Of a stretch of DNA of 45,963 nucleotides, positions 33,453 to 41,765 are shown piece by piece (positions within the stretch are counted from its first letter, which is position 1; the number at the start of each line of letters is the position of its first letter). Under the pieces are notes generated by a model. That model was not told the origin of the DNA and made no database searches. It was given only the letters and a program-made list of their open reading frames with translations. Made by a program: the position numbers and the translations under genes. Source of the DNA: Spirochaetales bacterium (GTDB lineage: Bacteria > Spirochaetota > Spirochaetia > Sphaerochaetales > Sphaerochaetaceae); the NCBI GenBank assembly GCA_017478205.1, contig JAFVDZ010000075.1, forward strand, positions 1-45,963, in the 5' to 3' direction.

Positions 33453-36400
33453 GGGATATAAATAGAAATAGCATTAAAAAGGGCACCTCGTTATCATTAG
33501 TTCTAGGCCTAGCACTCTGTGCTTTTGGCCTTTTCATGATTTCTTCTATCAAGATTATCAATCCACGATTTGACAGGCTGTTTACTTTGTTGAAGAACAA
33601 CCTCTGTCTGATCCACGGCCAGTATGCACTAGTAACTCTTGGAGTTGTAGCAATTGCACTTGGCATTTTCACTCTGTATGCAAGAGGTAAAAGAGCCTTC
33701 TTCCACCTAGTTACATTTGCTGTAGCTTTTTTCTACATTTCACTTGTTGCAGTTGTAAACAACCTCTATGGGCTCGATACTCCTGCTTTCTTTGTATCAA
33801 GAATGAAGAATCTTTCAGATCTCTATCTTGCTGCAATTCTTGTCTGTGAGCTTGTTACTGTCTTTGTCGTCTTCAAGCTTGCTTCCTTCCTGAACCACAC
33901 AGAAAAACATGATCAGGACCAGATGGAAGAGATCAGAAAGGAAAATGTTGTAAACAAGAGCAAGAAGGAACTAAGGAAGGAAAGAAGAGAGATGAGAGCT
34001 GCAAAGAAGGCTCTCAAGAAAGAGAACAAGCGAATGAGAGAGCTTGAAAGACAGCAGAAGGCTGAAGAAAAGCTCAGAAAGAGAGAAGCAAGGCTTGAAG
34101 ACAAGAGGCAGAAAGCCGAAAAGAGAAAAGAAGAAGAGACTATAAGACTTCAGGAAGAAGTAATTAGAGCCAAGAAGGAAGAGAAGCGACTCGAAATTGA
34201 GAACATGAGGCGCGAAAGAGATTCCAAGGCTGAAAGAGAAAAGGAATGGCCAAAGGTGAACAATTCCAGTTCTCTTTGGGTTCCAAGCTATCAGATGCAG
34301 ACACAGCCTTCTGATCTTGAAGTGAAGAAGGATCCTTTTGCTATGCAAAGTAGACCGATAGAAGAAAATCCTGTAGTCACAAATGATTCTTTCTCATCAC
34401 GAAAGCAACCTGAAAAGAGAGCAGGACTTTTCTTCAGTTCGATTGCAGAGTCTGTAGATAAGAGCATGGAGGAAAGTGCAGCACCACGCCCAACCAATGT
34501 AGGTCCTATCAAGGGTTTCTATGAGGAAGAAGAGGCACCAATGCCTAAGAATAATAGCAATGGCATTGCACCATCCAATCTCTCTCCAAATCATCCAAGG
34601 TATAAGATGTTCGAATCTTTGAAGAATTCAAATCCTCGTCCAGTGACCTTGGATGAAAAGAAGAATGAAAAGGAGAATTTCGCACCATCGAATCTTTCTC
34701 CTGACCATCCACGATACAAACTCTTCGAGTCACTCAAGAAAACTCCAGAAGAGAATAGGGCTCTTGATAGAGCGATCAGTGAAAAGCGAGAAGCTGCAAT
34801 ACAGCCTAAACAGGAAGAGAAGGCTTTCGCTCCATCAAATCTTTCACCAGACCATCCTCGATATAAGCTTTTCGAAGCTTTGAAGAAAAAGCCAAGCGAG
34901 AAGGCTCCTGTTAAGGAGGTCTATGGAGAAGAGGAGGTTCTCGATATTGGAGAAACTACCGAGACCTTCGCACCAGAGCCTGAACACAAGAGAAGAGTCG
35001 TATATGAAAGTGTTCGCACAAGCGACAATGTCCTTCCTCGTGATACAGGCTACTATCAGAAGGAAAGCACAGCAAAGGGCATAAATGGCTTTGTCGTAGA
35101 GGATGTAAAACCTAGAGAGGTTCCTCTGACCAAGAGCCAGGAGGTCGAATTCCAGGTTGGAATTGCTGGGCTATCTAGTAACGAAGCTGGACTTGATGCA
35201 ATTAGAAACAGACAGAGAAGAGGTTATAACCCACCTCCTGTATCTCTTCTTTCCGATTACCCATCCTCAAGCTATGATATTGATGAACGCACTCATATGA
35301 TCGGAAAGAGAATTCAGGATACTATGGGAGATTTCAGAGTCGAAGTCTATTACAAGAATGCAGTAAAGGGTCCATCTGTAACCATGTTCTGTTACGATCT
35401 TGCTCCTGGCATCATGGTAAATGCAGTAAAGCGTCTTGAGCAGAACATCAAGTTGGCAATTGGTGGAAAGAATGTCAGAATCCTTGCCCCAATTCCTGGT
35501 AGAAGTGAAATTGGTGTTGAGGTTCCTAATGACAAGGTTGCAACAGTTGGTTTCAAGGAGCTTCTTCCAACACTCAGTCAAAAGAGCGCAGCTGTACCTT
35601 TGCTGCTTGGAAGAAACATCTACGGTGAACCTCAGCTTGTCGATGTCGCAAAGACACCACACCTTCTCATCGCTGGTACTACAGGCTCTGGTAAGTCAGT
35701 TTGTATCAACTCCCTTATCGCATCCATTCTCTATTCAAAGAGCCCTAAGGATGTCAGGTTGATAATGGTAGACCCTAAGGTTGTTGAGCTCACAGTCTAC
35801 AATGGCCTTCCACACCTTCTCACTCCTGTTATCACCGATAACAAGAGAGTGTTGAAGATGCTCTCCTGGCTCTGTGAAGAGATGGAGAGAAGGTATTCAC
35901 TCCTTTCACAGCTCGGACTTAGAAAGATAGATGCATATAACGAAAGAATCCATGAGATGGGATATGCAACTGAAAAGCTTCCATACATTGTCCTTATCAT
36001 GGATGAGTATGCTGACTTGATGCTCACTGTCGGAAAGGAGATGGAGGGTTACCTTCAGAGACTTTTGCAGAAGGCCAGAGCTGCTGGTATCCATGTTGTA
36101 CTTGCAACACAGAGACCATCTGCACAGGTTGTAACTGGTGTCATCAAGGCAAATATCCCAGCAAGAATTGCTTTCAGAGTAGCTAGTGGAATCGACTCTA
36201 GCATCATCCTTGGTGAAGGTGGAGCTGAAAACCTGCTTGGTAGAGGTGATATGCTGATGAATGTTGGCTACGGCACTAACCGTTTGCAGGGCTGTTTCCT
36301 CTCCGATGATGAAGTATTCGAGATCGTGCGCTATGCAAAGACCCAAGGGGAGCCTGACTACCTCGATGAATCCATCTTTGAGGATGATGTCGATGAAGAG

Positions 36401-36628
36401 GGTGACGACTTTTCTGAAGGTAGCAGCAGCGTAGGTGCTGATGGAGACCTCTACGAAAGAGCAAAGGCGATAATCTGGGAGAGAAAGTGTGCTAGTGCAT
36501 CCTACCTTCAAAGAAGGCTTGGAATCGGGTACAACAAGGCTGCTAGAATCGTCGAACAGATGGAAGAGGAGGGCCTAGTTGGGCCTGCTAACGGTAGCAA
36601 GCCTCGTGAGGTCCTCAGATATGAATGA
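33449..36628 (+). CDS. ftsK: DNA translocase FtsK/SpoIIIE
   Basis: 1059 residues. Four membrane helices (about 12-150) precede a highly charged coiled-coil linker (about 155-265, Lys/Glu/Arg). A disordered part (about 270-560) follows with a 20-residue motif repeated three times at residues 374, 412 and 461 (APSNLSP...). The motor comes next: Walker A AGTTGSGKSVCINSL (about 742) and Walker B VLIMDEYADLML. The C-terminal winged helix (ERAKAIIWERKCASASYLQR) reads polar DNA motifs. It pumps the terminal chromosome through the division septum. The last gene of the mnmE operon, followed by a hairpin. Confidence 0.96.
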   Translation: MRDINRNSIKKGTSLSLVLGLALCAFGLFMISSIKIINPRFDRLFTLLKNNLCLIHGQYALVTLGVVAIALGIFTLYARGKRAFFHLVTFAVAFFYISLVAVVNNLYGLDTPAFFVSRMKNLSDLYLAAILVCELVTVFVVFKLASFLNHTEKHDQDQMEEIRKENVVNKSKKELRKERREMRAAKKALKKENKRMRELERQQKAEEKLRKREARLEDKRQKAEKRKEEETIRLQEEVIRAKKEEKRLEIENMRRERDSKAEREKEWPKVNNSSSLWVPSYQMQTQPSDLEVKKDPFAMQSRPIEENPVVTNDSFSSRKQPEKRAGLFFSSIAESVDKSMEESAAPRPTNVGPIKGFYEEEEAPMPKNNSNGIAPSNLSPNHPRYKMFESLKNSNPRPVTLDEKKNEKENFAPSNLSPDHPRYKLFESLKKTPEENRALDRAISEKREAAIQPKQEEKAFAPSNLSPDHPRYKLFEALKKKPSEKAPVKEVYGEEEVLDIGETTETFAPEPEHKRRVVYESVRTSDNVLPRDTGYYQKESTAKGINGFVVEDVKPREVPLTKSQEVEFQVGIAGLSSNEAGLDAIRNRQRRGYNPPPVSLLSDYPSSSYDIDERTHMIGKRIQDTMGDFRVEVYYKNAVKGPSVTMFCYDLAPGIMVNAVKRLEQNIKLAIGGKNVRILAPIPGRSEIGVEVPNDKVATVGFKELLPTLSQKSAAVPLLLGRNIYGEPQLVDVAKTPHLLIAGTTGSGKSVCINSLIASILYSKSPKDVRLIMVDPKVVELTVYNGLPHLLTPVITDNKRVLKMLSWLCEEMERRYSLLSQLGLRKIDAYNERIHEMGYATEKLPYIVLIMDEYADLMLTVGKEMEGYLQRLLQKARAAGIHVVLATQRPSAQVVTGVIKANIPARIAFRVASGIDSSIILGEGGAENLLGRGDMLMNVGYGTNRLQGCFLSDDEVFEIVRYAKTQGEPDYLDESIFEDDVDEEGDDFSEGSSSVGADGDLYERAKAIIWERKCASASYLQRRLGIGYNKAARIVEQMEEEGLVGPANGSKPREVLRYE
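34568..34888 (+). repeat. Three coding copies of a 20-residue linker motif in ftsK
   Basis: Copies begin at 34568, 34682 and 34829. Each encodes APSNLSP[N/D]HPRYK[M/L]FE[S/A]LK. The proteins are nearly identical, while the DNA differs at many third positions, so selection acts on the peptide and recent duplication is unlikely. Confidence 0.85.
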
Positions 36629-36634
36629 TATATG

Positions 36635-36669
36635 GCAGAGCTTTAGTTGCTAAGGCTCTGCTAATTTAT
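36635..36669 (+). terminator. Terminator-like hairpin after ftsK
   Basis: GCAGAGC (36635-36641) and GCTCTGC (36655-36661) form a stem extended by TTAG/CTAA around TTG. The following TAATTTATT is only partly T-rich. Confidence 0.7.
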
Positions 36670-36776
36670 TACCTTGATGAAAAATATAATCCTCAGGCAT
36701 AGACAAAAGAGGGGATAATACTTATTCTGCAAGGGCTAAAATAGAAGAAATACAACTGTTATAACAGGATACATAT

Positions 36777-38285
36777 ATGAAATTTACAGAACTAGGCCTC
36801 CAGGAGGCGACACTTGCCGGTATCAATCAGGCAGGTTTTCAGGAGTGTACCAATGTTCAGAGCATGGTACTTCCTATTTCCCTGACAGGGAAGGACGTCA
36901 TGGTCCAGTCTAAAACTGGATCTGGAAAGACTGCTATCTTTGTTCTTACCATCATCGAAAAATATGTTAAGGCACTCAGTGCAGGACTTGCACTCCCAGT
37001 TGCCCTGATCGTTGCTCCAACAAGAGAGCTGGCAGTACAGATCGAGAAGGATGCAAAACTCCTTTCATCCCAGATCCCAGGCTTCAAGGTGGGTTGTTTC
37101 TATGGTGGAGTTGGCTATGCTCATCAGAGTTCAGAATTATCATCAGGCCTTTCGCTGTATGTTGGAACACCAGGAAGACTCATCGACTTTGCTTCATCTG
37201 GCAAGATTGATTTCAGACAGTTCACAACAGTAGTACTCGATGAAGCTGATAGAATGTTCGACATGGGCTTCTATCCAGATATTCAGAGAATGTTCTCTAT
37301 GATGCTGAATCCTAATGAAAGACAGACAATGCTGCTTTCAGCAACTCTCTCAACAAAGGTAAGAAACCTTGCCTGGACTTACATGAATAACCCTGAGGAG
37401 ATAGAGTCACAGCCAGAAGAGATAACAGTAAAGAAGATCACACAGGAACTTTTCCATGTTACAAAGAGTGAGAAGTTTGGCATTCTCCTAAGACTCCTTA
37501 AACACATAAACCCAGAAAGCTGTCTTATATTCTGTAACACAAAGGGTAGGACAGTCGAAGTTTCAAAGCGCCTTGTTGCAAACGGCTATAAGTGTGCATA
37601 TCTGATGGGCGATATGCCTCAGAGTGAGAGACTCAAGACCTTAGATAAGATGAAAGCAGGACAGCTTAGATTCCTAGTTGCAACTGATGTTGCAGCTAGA
37701 GGTCTCCAGATCGATGATCTTGAGCTGGTCGTGAACTACGACATCCCGGAAGATTTTGAATCCTATGTACACAGAATCGGTAGAACAGCAAGAGCTGGAA
37801 AGAGTGGTAAGGCAATCACTCTGGCCTGTGAAGATTATATCTATGGCCTTGAAGCGATCGAGAACTATATCCAGATGAAGATTCCTGTGCTCTGGATCGA
37901 CGAATTAGACATTCCTGAAGTTGAGGACAAGAGTGCAAGTATGGTCTTTGAAAGCAGAAATAGCAAAAGAAGAACCACAGTATCTCGTAAATCAAGTAAA
38001 GGAAAGAGAGCTCCTTCTTTCCATGTAGAAAGAAGAAAGGAAACAGAAGAGAAGCTTCCAAAGAAGAGAAGCCGATCCGATTACAACAAGCTTTCAAAGA
38101 TGAGCATAGAAGAGAGAATGAAGCTTTACAGGAAGGAGTATGAGAAGGAGAGCGGCAAGAAGAAGGTAGTAAAACCAATGGCCACTGTCTCATCTGCTCC
38201 AAACCAGAAGACTACTACACCAAAGAAGAAGACAAATCTCTGGAGTCGCTTCAAATCACTCTTTGGTAAGAAAGAGGAAAAGTGA
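36777..38285 (+). CDS. DEAD-box RNA helicase
   Basis: A 502-residue RhlE/CsdA-type helicase. The Q motif starts FTELGLQEATLAGI; motif I is SKTGSGKTAIF, Ia PTRELA, II VLDEADRMFDMGF, III SAT, V ATDVAARGLQ and VI HRIGRTARAG. The last 110 residues are basic and disordered (RKSSKGKRAPSF, KKKTNLWSRFKSLFGKKEEK), probably for RNA binding. Members unwind rRNA or mRNA structure, especially in the cold. A weak AGGA site precedes the ATG. First gene of an operon with the ABC exporter and PlsC; the stop overlaps the next start (GTGA). Confidence 0.93.
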   Translation: MKFTELGLQEATLAGINQAGFQECTNVQSMVLPISLTGKDVMVQSKTGSGKTAIFVLTIIEKYVKALSAGLALPVALIVAPTRELAVQIEKDAKLLSSQIPGFKVGCFYGGVGYAHQSSELSSGLSLYVGTPGRLIDFASSGKIDFRQFTTVVLDEADRMFDMGFYPDIQRMFSMMLNPNERQTMLLSATLSTKVRNLAWTYMNNPEEIESQPEEITVKKITQELFHVTKSEKFGILLRLLKHINPESCLIFCNTKGRTVEVSKRLVANGYKCAYLMGDMPQSERLKTLDKMKAGQLRFLVATDVAARGLQIDDLELVVNYDIPEDFESYVHRIGRTARAGKSGKAITLACEDYIYGLEAIENYIQMKIPVLWIDELDIPEVEDKSASMVFESRNSKRRTTVSRKSSKGKRAPSFHVERRKETEEKLPKKRSRSDYNKLSKMSIEERMKLYRKEYEKESGKKKVVKPMATVSSAPNQKTTTPKKKTNLWSRFKSLFGKKEEK

Positions 38286-40012
38286 AATTACTCAAACGCT
38301 TTATAAGTTACTATAGGCCATTTAGGTGGCTCTTTTGGCTTGATATGAGTGCAGCAACTCTATCGAGCCTGCTTTCTGTCATATTCCCATATCTGACACG
38401 ATATCTTATCTATGGTCCATTGAAAGAAGGTGATTTCAGGGCTATGGGAATTATCTTCATCCTGATGCTTCTTATCTACATATTCGAAGCGATCTTTACT
38501 TATATCAGGATTCGTTGGGGTCATATCTTGGGTGTCTGGATGGAGCATGAGATGCGCCAAGAGCTCTTTGACCACCTTGAGACGCTTTCCTTCAGCTACT
38601 TTGATACGAACAAGACAGGAAGTGTAATTTCCAGGATCACAAACGACCTTTTCAACATCACAGAGTGTGCACACCATTGTCCTGAGGATTTCCTGATTTC
38701 CATGGTCACAATCTTGGGTGCCTATATATTGATGGCAATGATGAATATGAAGCTCGCCATAATCTCAGCTATTCCTCTGTTCATCATGCTCTTCTATGGC
38801 ATTGTCTTTGGAGGAAGACTCAAGGCTAGAAACCGTGAGATCAGAAAGAGCATTGCAAATGTGAATGTCCAGGCAGAGAATTCGATTCAGGGAATTCGAG
38901 AAGTAAAGTCCTTTGGTAACGAGAAGAGGCAATCTGAGAAGTTCAGAAGTGAAAATGTAGTTCTTCAGAGAAGCAGAGAGAAGATGTATGCACAGATGGC
39001 AACATATCAGTCTGGCATGACATTTATCCGCCAGCTCTATTACCTTGTAACAGTTGCAGGAGGTGCACTTCTGCTTGCATTGGGAGAAATTCAGTTCCCA
39101 GATCTATTTGCCTTCACACTCTATGTCGGTGTAGTAACTCCACCTCTTGATAGACTTATCAACTTCACAGAGCAACTCCAGGTCGGTATTGCGTCCTTTG
39201 AACGCTTTACTGAAGTTATGGACATTAAGCCAGAGATTCAAGACAGCGAGGATGCTCACGAACTTGAGATAAAGAAAGGGGACATCGAATTTAAGAATGT
39301 CAGCTTCAAATACAAGAATGGAGAGGGAGATGAAGTTGTCGAGAACCTCGATCTCTCAATTCCTGGATCAAGTAAAATTGCTCTTGTCGGAGAATCTGGT
39401 TCAGGAAAGACAACAATTGTTAACCTATTATCTCGCTTCTATGAAAGCCAGAGTGGTGAAATCTGCATCGATGGCCAGAATATAAAATCTGTCACACAGA
39501 ATTCGCTTCATCGCTCGATTGGCTTTGTGCAGCAGAATGTATTCCTCTTCGATTCAACGATAAGGGAGAACCTCCTTTATGGAAACGCTGAAGCAACTGA
39601 TAAGGAGCTTTGGGAAGCCTTGAAGGTCGCAAATCTCTATGATTTCGTCTCCTCACTTCCAAAAGGCCTGGACACTGAGGTTGGAGAGCGGGGTACAAGA
39701 CTTTCTGGTGGTCAGAAGCAGAGGATATCAATTGCACGTGTGTTCTTGAAAAATCCACCGATATTGGTATTCGATGAAGCAACAAGTGCCCTTGATACTG
39801 AGTCAGAGGCCTTGATACAGAAAGCATTCGATAACATTTCAAAGGGCAAGACTTCAATTGTCATTGCCCACCGTCTTTCTACTATCATCAATTCCGATTG
39901 CATTTATGTTATCGAGAAGGGTAAGGTAGTAGAGAAGGGAACACATGCAGAGCTGATGAATAAGAATGGTTCCTATGCAAGACTATATAATATAAAGAGG
40001 GATGAGTTATGA
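38282..40012 (+). CDS. ABC exporter, fused permease-ATPase (MsbA/multidrug type)
   Basis: A 576-residue half-transporter: six membrane helices in the first 300 residues (type IV exporter, with the TNDLFNITECAHHCPEDF coupling region), then an ATPase with Walker A GESGSGKTTIV, signature LSGGQKQRISIARV, Walker B ILVFDEATSALD and the switch His in IAHRLS. It exports lipids or drugs. Coupling to plsC suggests a link to membrane lipids, but Treponema-type cells lack standard LPS, so calling it MsbA would go too far. The start is GTG at 38282, overlapping the helicase stop. Confidence 0.9.
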   Translation: MKLLKRFISYYRPFRWLFWLDMSAATLSSLLSVIFPYLTRYLIYGPLKEGDFRAMGIIFILMLLIYIFEAIFTYIRIRWGHILGVWMEHEMRQELFDHLETLSFSYFDTNKTGSVISRITNDLFNITECAHHCPEDFLISMVTILGAYILMAMMNMKLAIISAIPLFIMLFYGIVFGGRLKARNREIRKSIANVNVQAENSIQGIREVKSFGNEKRQSEKFRSENVVLQRSREKMYAQMATYQSGMTFIRQLYYLVTVAGGALLLALGEIQFPDLFAFTLYVGVVTPPLDRLINFTEQLQVGIASFERFTEVMDIKPEIQDSEDAHELEIKKGDIEFKNVSFKYKNGEGDEVVENLDLSIPGSSKIALVGESGSGKTTIVNLLSRFYESQSGEICIDGQNIKSVTQNSLHRSIGFVQQNVFLFDSTIRENLLYGNAEATDKELWEALKVANLYDFVSSLPKGLDTEVGERGTRLSGGQKQRISIARVFLKNPPILVFDEATSALDTESEALIQKAFDNISKGKTSIVIAHRLSTIINSDCIYVIEKGKVVEKGTHAELMNKNGSYARLYNIKRDEL

Positions 40013-40758
40013 AGAAGTTCTTCAGAGTTCTTTTAGCTGGAATTATCGTATTGCCTTTGATGGCTGTCTCAATTCTATTGACACCACTGTTAGTTCTTCT
40101 TGAAAAACTGAAACTCAAGGCTCTTAGAGATGCTATCTTCTACTTCGGTGTAAGAATATTCGCAAACATGGTGCTCTTCTTCATCGGAGGAAGACTCCAT
40201 GTCAAAGGAAAGGAGCAGCTCGATCTTAAGAAAGGCTGCTACTGCTATATTGGAAACCACCAGAGTATGGTCGATATCGTTGCTCTCATGTGCCCAATTG
40301 GAATTAGGTCTGGCTTCATTGGGAAAAAGGAAGTAAAGAAGATCCCTATCGTAAATGCATTCTTTGTGGGCTTTGGTTCTGTATTCCTTGACAGGAAGAA
40401 TCCAAGAGAATCTATAAAGGCAATCTTGAAGGGAAGTGATTACTTGAAAAATGGTCACAGCATGACAATCTACCCTGAAGGAACAAGAAGTAAGGATGGT
40501 TCTATCCATGAATTCAAGGCAGGATCTTTCAAGATGGCAACTAGAGCAGGAGCTACAATCGTACCTGTCTGTGTAAAGGGTTCGAGAAAGGTCTTCGAGG
40601 CAACTGAAGATTTCAAGAGACACGATGTCTACATCTCATTCCTAAAGCCGATCAAGACAGAAGGAATGAGCGAAGAGGAGCTCAAGGAACTTCCTCTGAT
40701 GGTCGAAAATGCAATAAGAGCAGAGTACGATTCGCTACCAGCGCTTGAGAGTCTTTGA
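40009..40758 (+). CDS. plsC: 1-acyl-sn-glycerol-3-phosphate acyltransferase
   Basis: A 249-residue PlsC-type acyltransferase with an N-terminal membrane helix, the catalytic NHQSMVDI (His-x4-Asp, about residues 84-91) and the substrate motif YPEGTRSKDG. It makes phosphatidic acid from lysophosphatidic acid at the inner membrane. ATG overlaps the exporter stop (ATGA). The last gene of the operon. Confidence 0.93.
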   Translation: MKKFFRVLLAGIIVLPLMAVSILLTPLLVLLEKLKLKALRDAIFYFGVRIFANMVLFFIGGRLHVKGKEQLDLKKGCYCYIGNHQSMVDIVALMCPIGIRSGFIGKKEVKKIPIVNAFFVGFGSVFLDRKNPRESIKAILKGSDYLKNGHSMTIYPEGTRSKDGSIHEFKAGSFKMATRAGATIVPVCVKGSRKVFEATEDFKRHDVYISFLKPIKTEGMSEEELKELPLMVENAIRAEYDSLPALESL

Positions 40759-40763
40759 GATAG

Positions 40764-40816
40764 AAGGGCTGTGATATTAGTCAGTATTGCTGGCTGATGC
40801 ACAACCCTTTCTTTTA
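40764..40816 (+). terminator. Terminator after plsC
   Basis: AAGGGCTGTG (40764-40773) pairs with CACAACCCTT (40800-40809) with one mismatch, and AGTCAG/CTGGCT extends the stem inside. TTCTTTT follows. Confidence 0.75.
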
Positions 40817-40906
40817 TTCTGATGCTTTCAAATGTCAGATCAGTACACTCGGCTCTATTGACCGTTTACAAAACCTTCCAAGGATATTTACGAAATTACT
40901 ATGCAT

Positions 40907-40928
40907 TACCGTCTTTACGGTATATACT
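40907..40928 (+). promoter_or_regulatory. Toxin-antitoxin promoter/operator
   Basis: TACCGT (40907-40912) and ACGGTA (40917-40922) form an inverted repeat touching a TATACT -10 (40923-40928). A partial copy (ACCGTTTAC) lies at 40861. This is where a ribbon-helix-helix antitoxin would be expected to repress its own operon. Confidence 0.6.
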
Positions 40929-40956
40929 TAATTTAAGTGATAAGGAGGTGTTTGTA

Positions 40957-41226
40957 ATGGCAACAAAAGCTATGAACTTTAAAATGGATGAAACAGAGAT
41001 TCTGGATATGAAACAAGTTGCCAGTGTCTTCAACATGTCAGTTACTGATCTCATCAAGAATGCAATAGAAGCGTATATTGATGAGCTGAAGAAAGACCCA
41101 TTTTATCGACTGACTTCCAATGTACAGGATGCCTCTGATGAAGAGTCTGCAGAAATTCTGGATGATATTGAAAGCATGAGTGATGATGATCTGATAATTG
41201 CCTCGACTAGAAAGTTCACTGTTTGA
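40957..41226 (+). CDS. RelB-type antitoxin (ribbon-helix-helix)
   Basis: An 89-residue protein. AMNFKMDETEILDMKQVASV followed by FNMSVTDLIKNAIEAYIDEL is a ribbon-helix-helix DNA-binding domain, and the acidic C-terminal half (DASDEESAEILDDIESMSDD) should wrap and neutralise the toxin. It ends with IASTRKFTV. The frame is open to 40822, but AAGGAGG just before ATG 40957 and the operator/promoter at 40907-40928 fix the start. The toxin gene follows after 14 bases. Confidence 0.87.
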   Translation: MATKAMNFKMDETEILDMKQVASVFNMSVTDLIKNAIEAYIDELKKDPFYRLTSNVQDASDEESAEILDDIESMSDDDLIIASTRKFTV

Positions 41227-41240
41227 GTGGAGGCTGACGG

Positions 41241-41552
41241 ATGGATAGAAAATTAGGATTCACGTATGAAATCCAATACACTAAGGCAGCAAATAAATTT
41301 CTGAAGACTCATGAAGACGTGAGAAATCAGTATGAAGACTCAATCAGAGAATTGCTTGTAGGTGAACATCCAGAGAAAGTAGATGTAAAAAGGATCAAGG
41401 GAAAACGGAATAGTTATTTTCGCATCCAACTTGGTAGCTATCGTGTGATATATGCTGTCATATACGAGAAAATAGTAGTGGTCAATACAATTTAGGCTGG
41501 GCCAAGGAATGATGTGTACAAGAAGATGAGCAATCTGACCGCAATCATTTGA
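41241..41552 (+). pseudogene. RelE/ParE-family toxin interrupted by an in-frame amber codon
   Basis: The open frame runs 84 codons (YEIQYTKAANKFLKTHEDVR, FRIQLGSYRVIYAVIYEK, VVVNTI) and stops at TAG 41493-41495. The same frame then continues AGPRNDVYKKMSNLTAII to TGA at 41550-41552. Related toxins read ...VVNTLLAGxRxDVYKKM without a break, so TAG stands where Leu (TTG) is expected: one base change. The lost end holds the conserved Arg and Tyr that RelE toxins use in mRNA cleavage, so the truncated product is probably inactive. GTGGAGG precedes the ATG. A sequencing error or stop readthrough are the alternatives. Confidence 0.8.
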
Positions 41553-41723
41553 CATTTTGAACACATAGAAAACTACTTCTTAAGAAATCGACTTGAAACT
41601 TGTAGCATTTATGCTTGAAATGAAGTTATCTAGATTCTCTAGTGCGAGTGCATGAATATAGTTTACACAATAAATGGATGAATTTTCTCATTTTGATTGA
41701 ATTTGCATTTCAAAAAGAAGAAA

Positions 41724-41754
41724 GGCTGTAACATGATTGGAATTTGTTACAGCC
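41724..41754 (-). terminator. Terminator of the diaminopropionate ammonia-lyase gene
   Basis: GGCTGTAACA (41724-41733) pairs with TGTTACAGCC (41745-41754). On the minus strand it is followed by TTTCTTCTTTTT. The rest of 41553-41723 shows nothing recognisable. Confidence 0.8.
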
Positions 41755-41765
41755 TCTCTGTTCTC

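Noticed and set aside
40822-40956. 45-codon N-terminal extension of the antitoxin
   Set aside because: It would span the operator and -10 box; AAGGAGG before ATG 40957 marks the true start.
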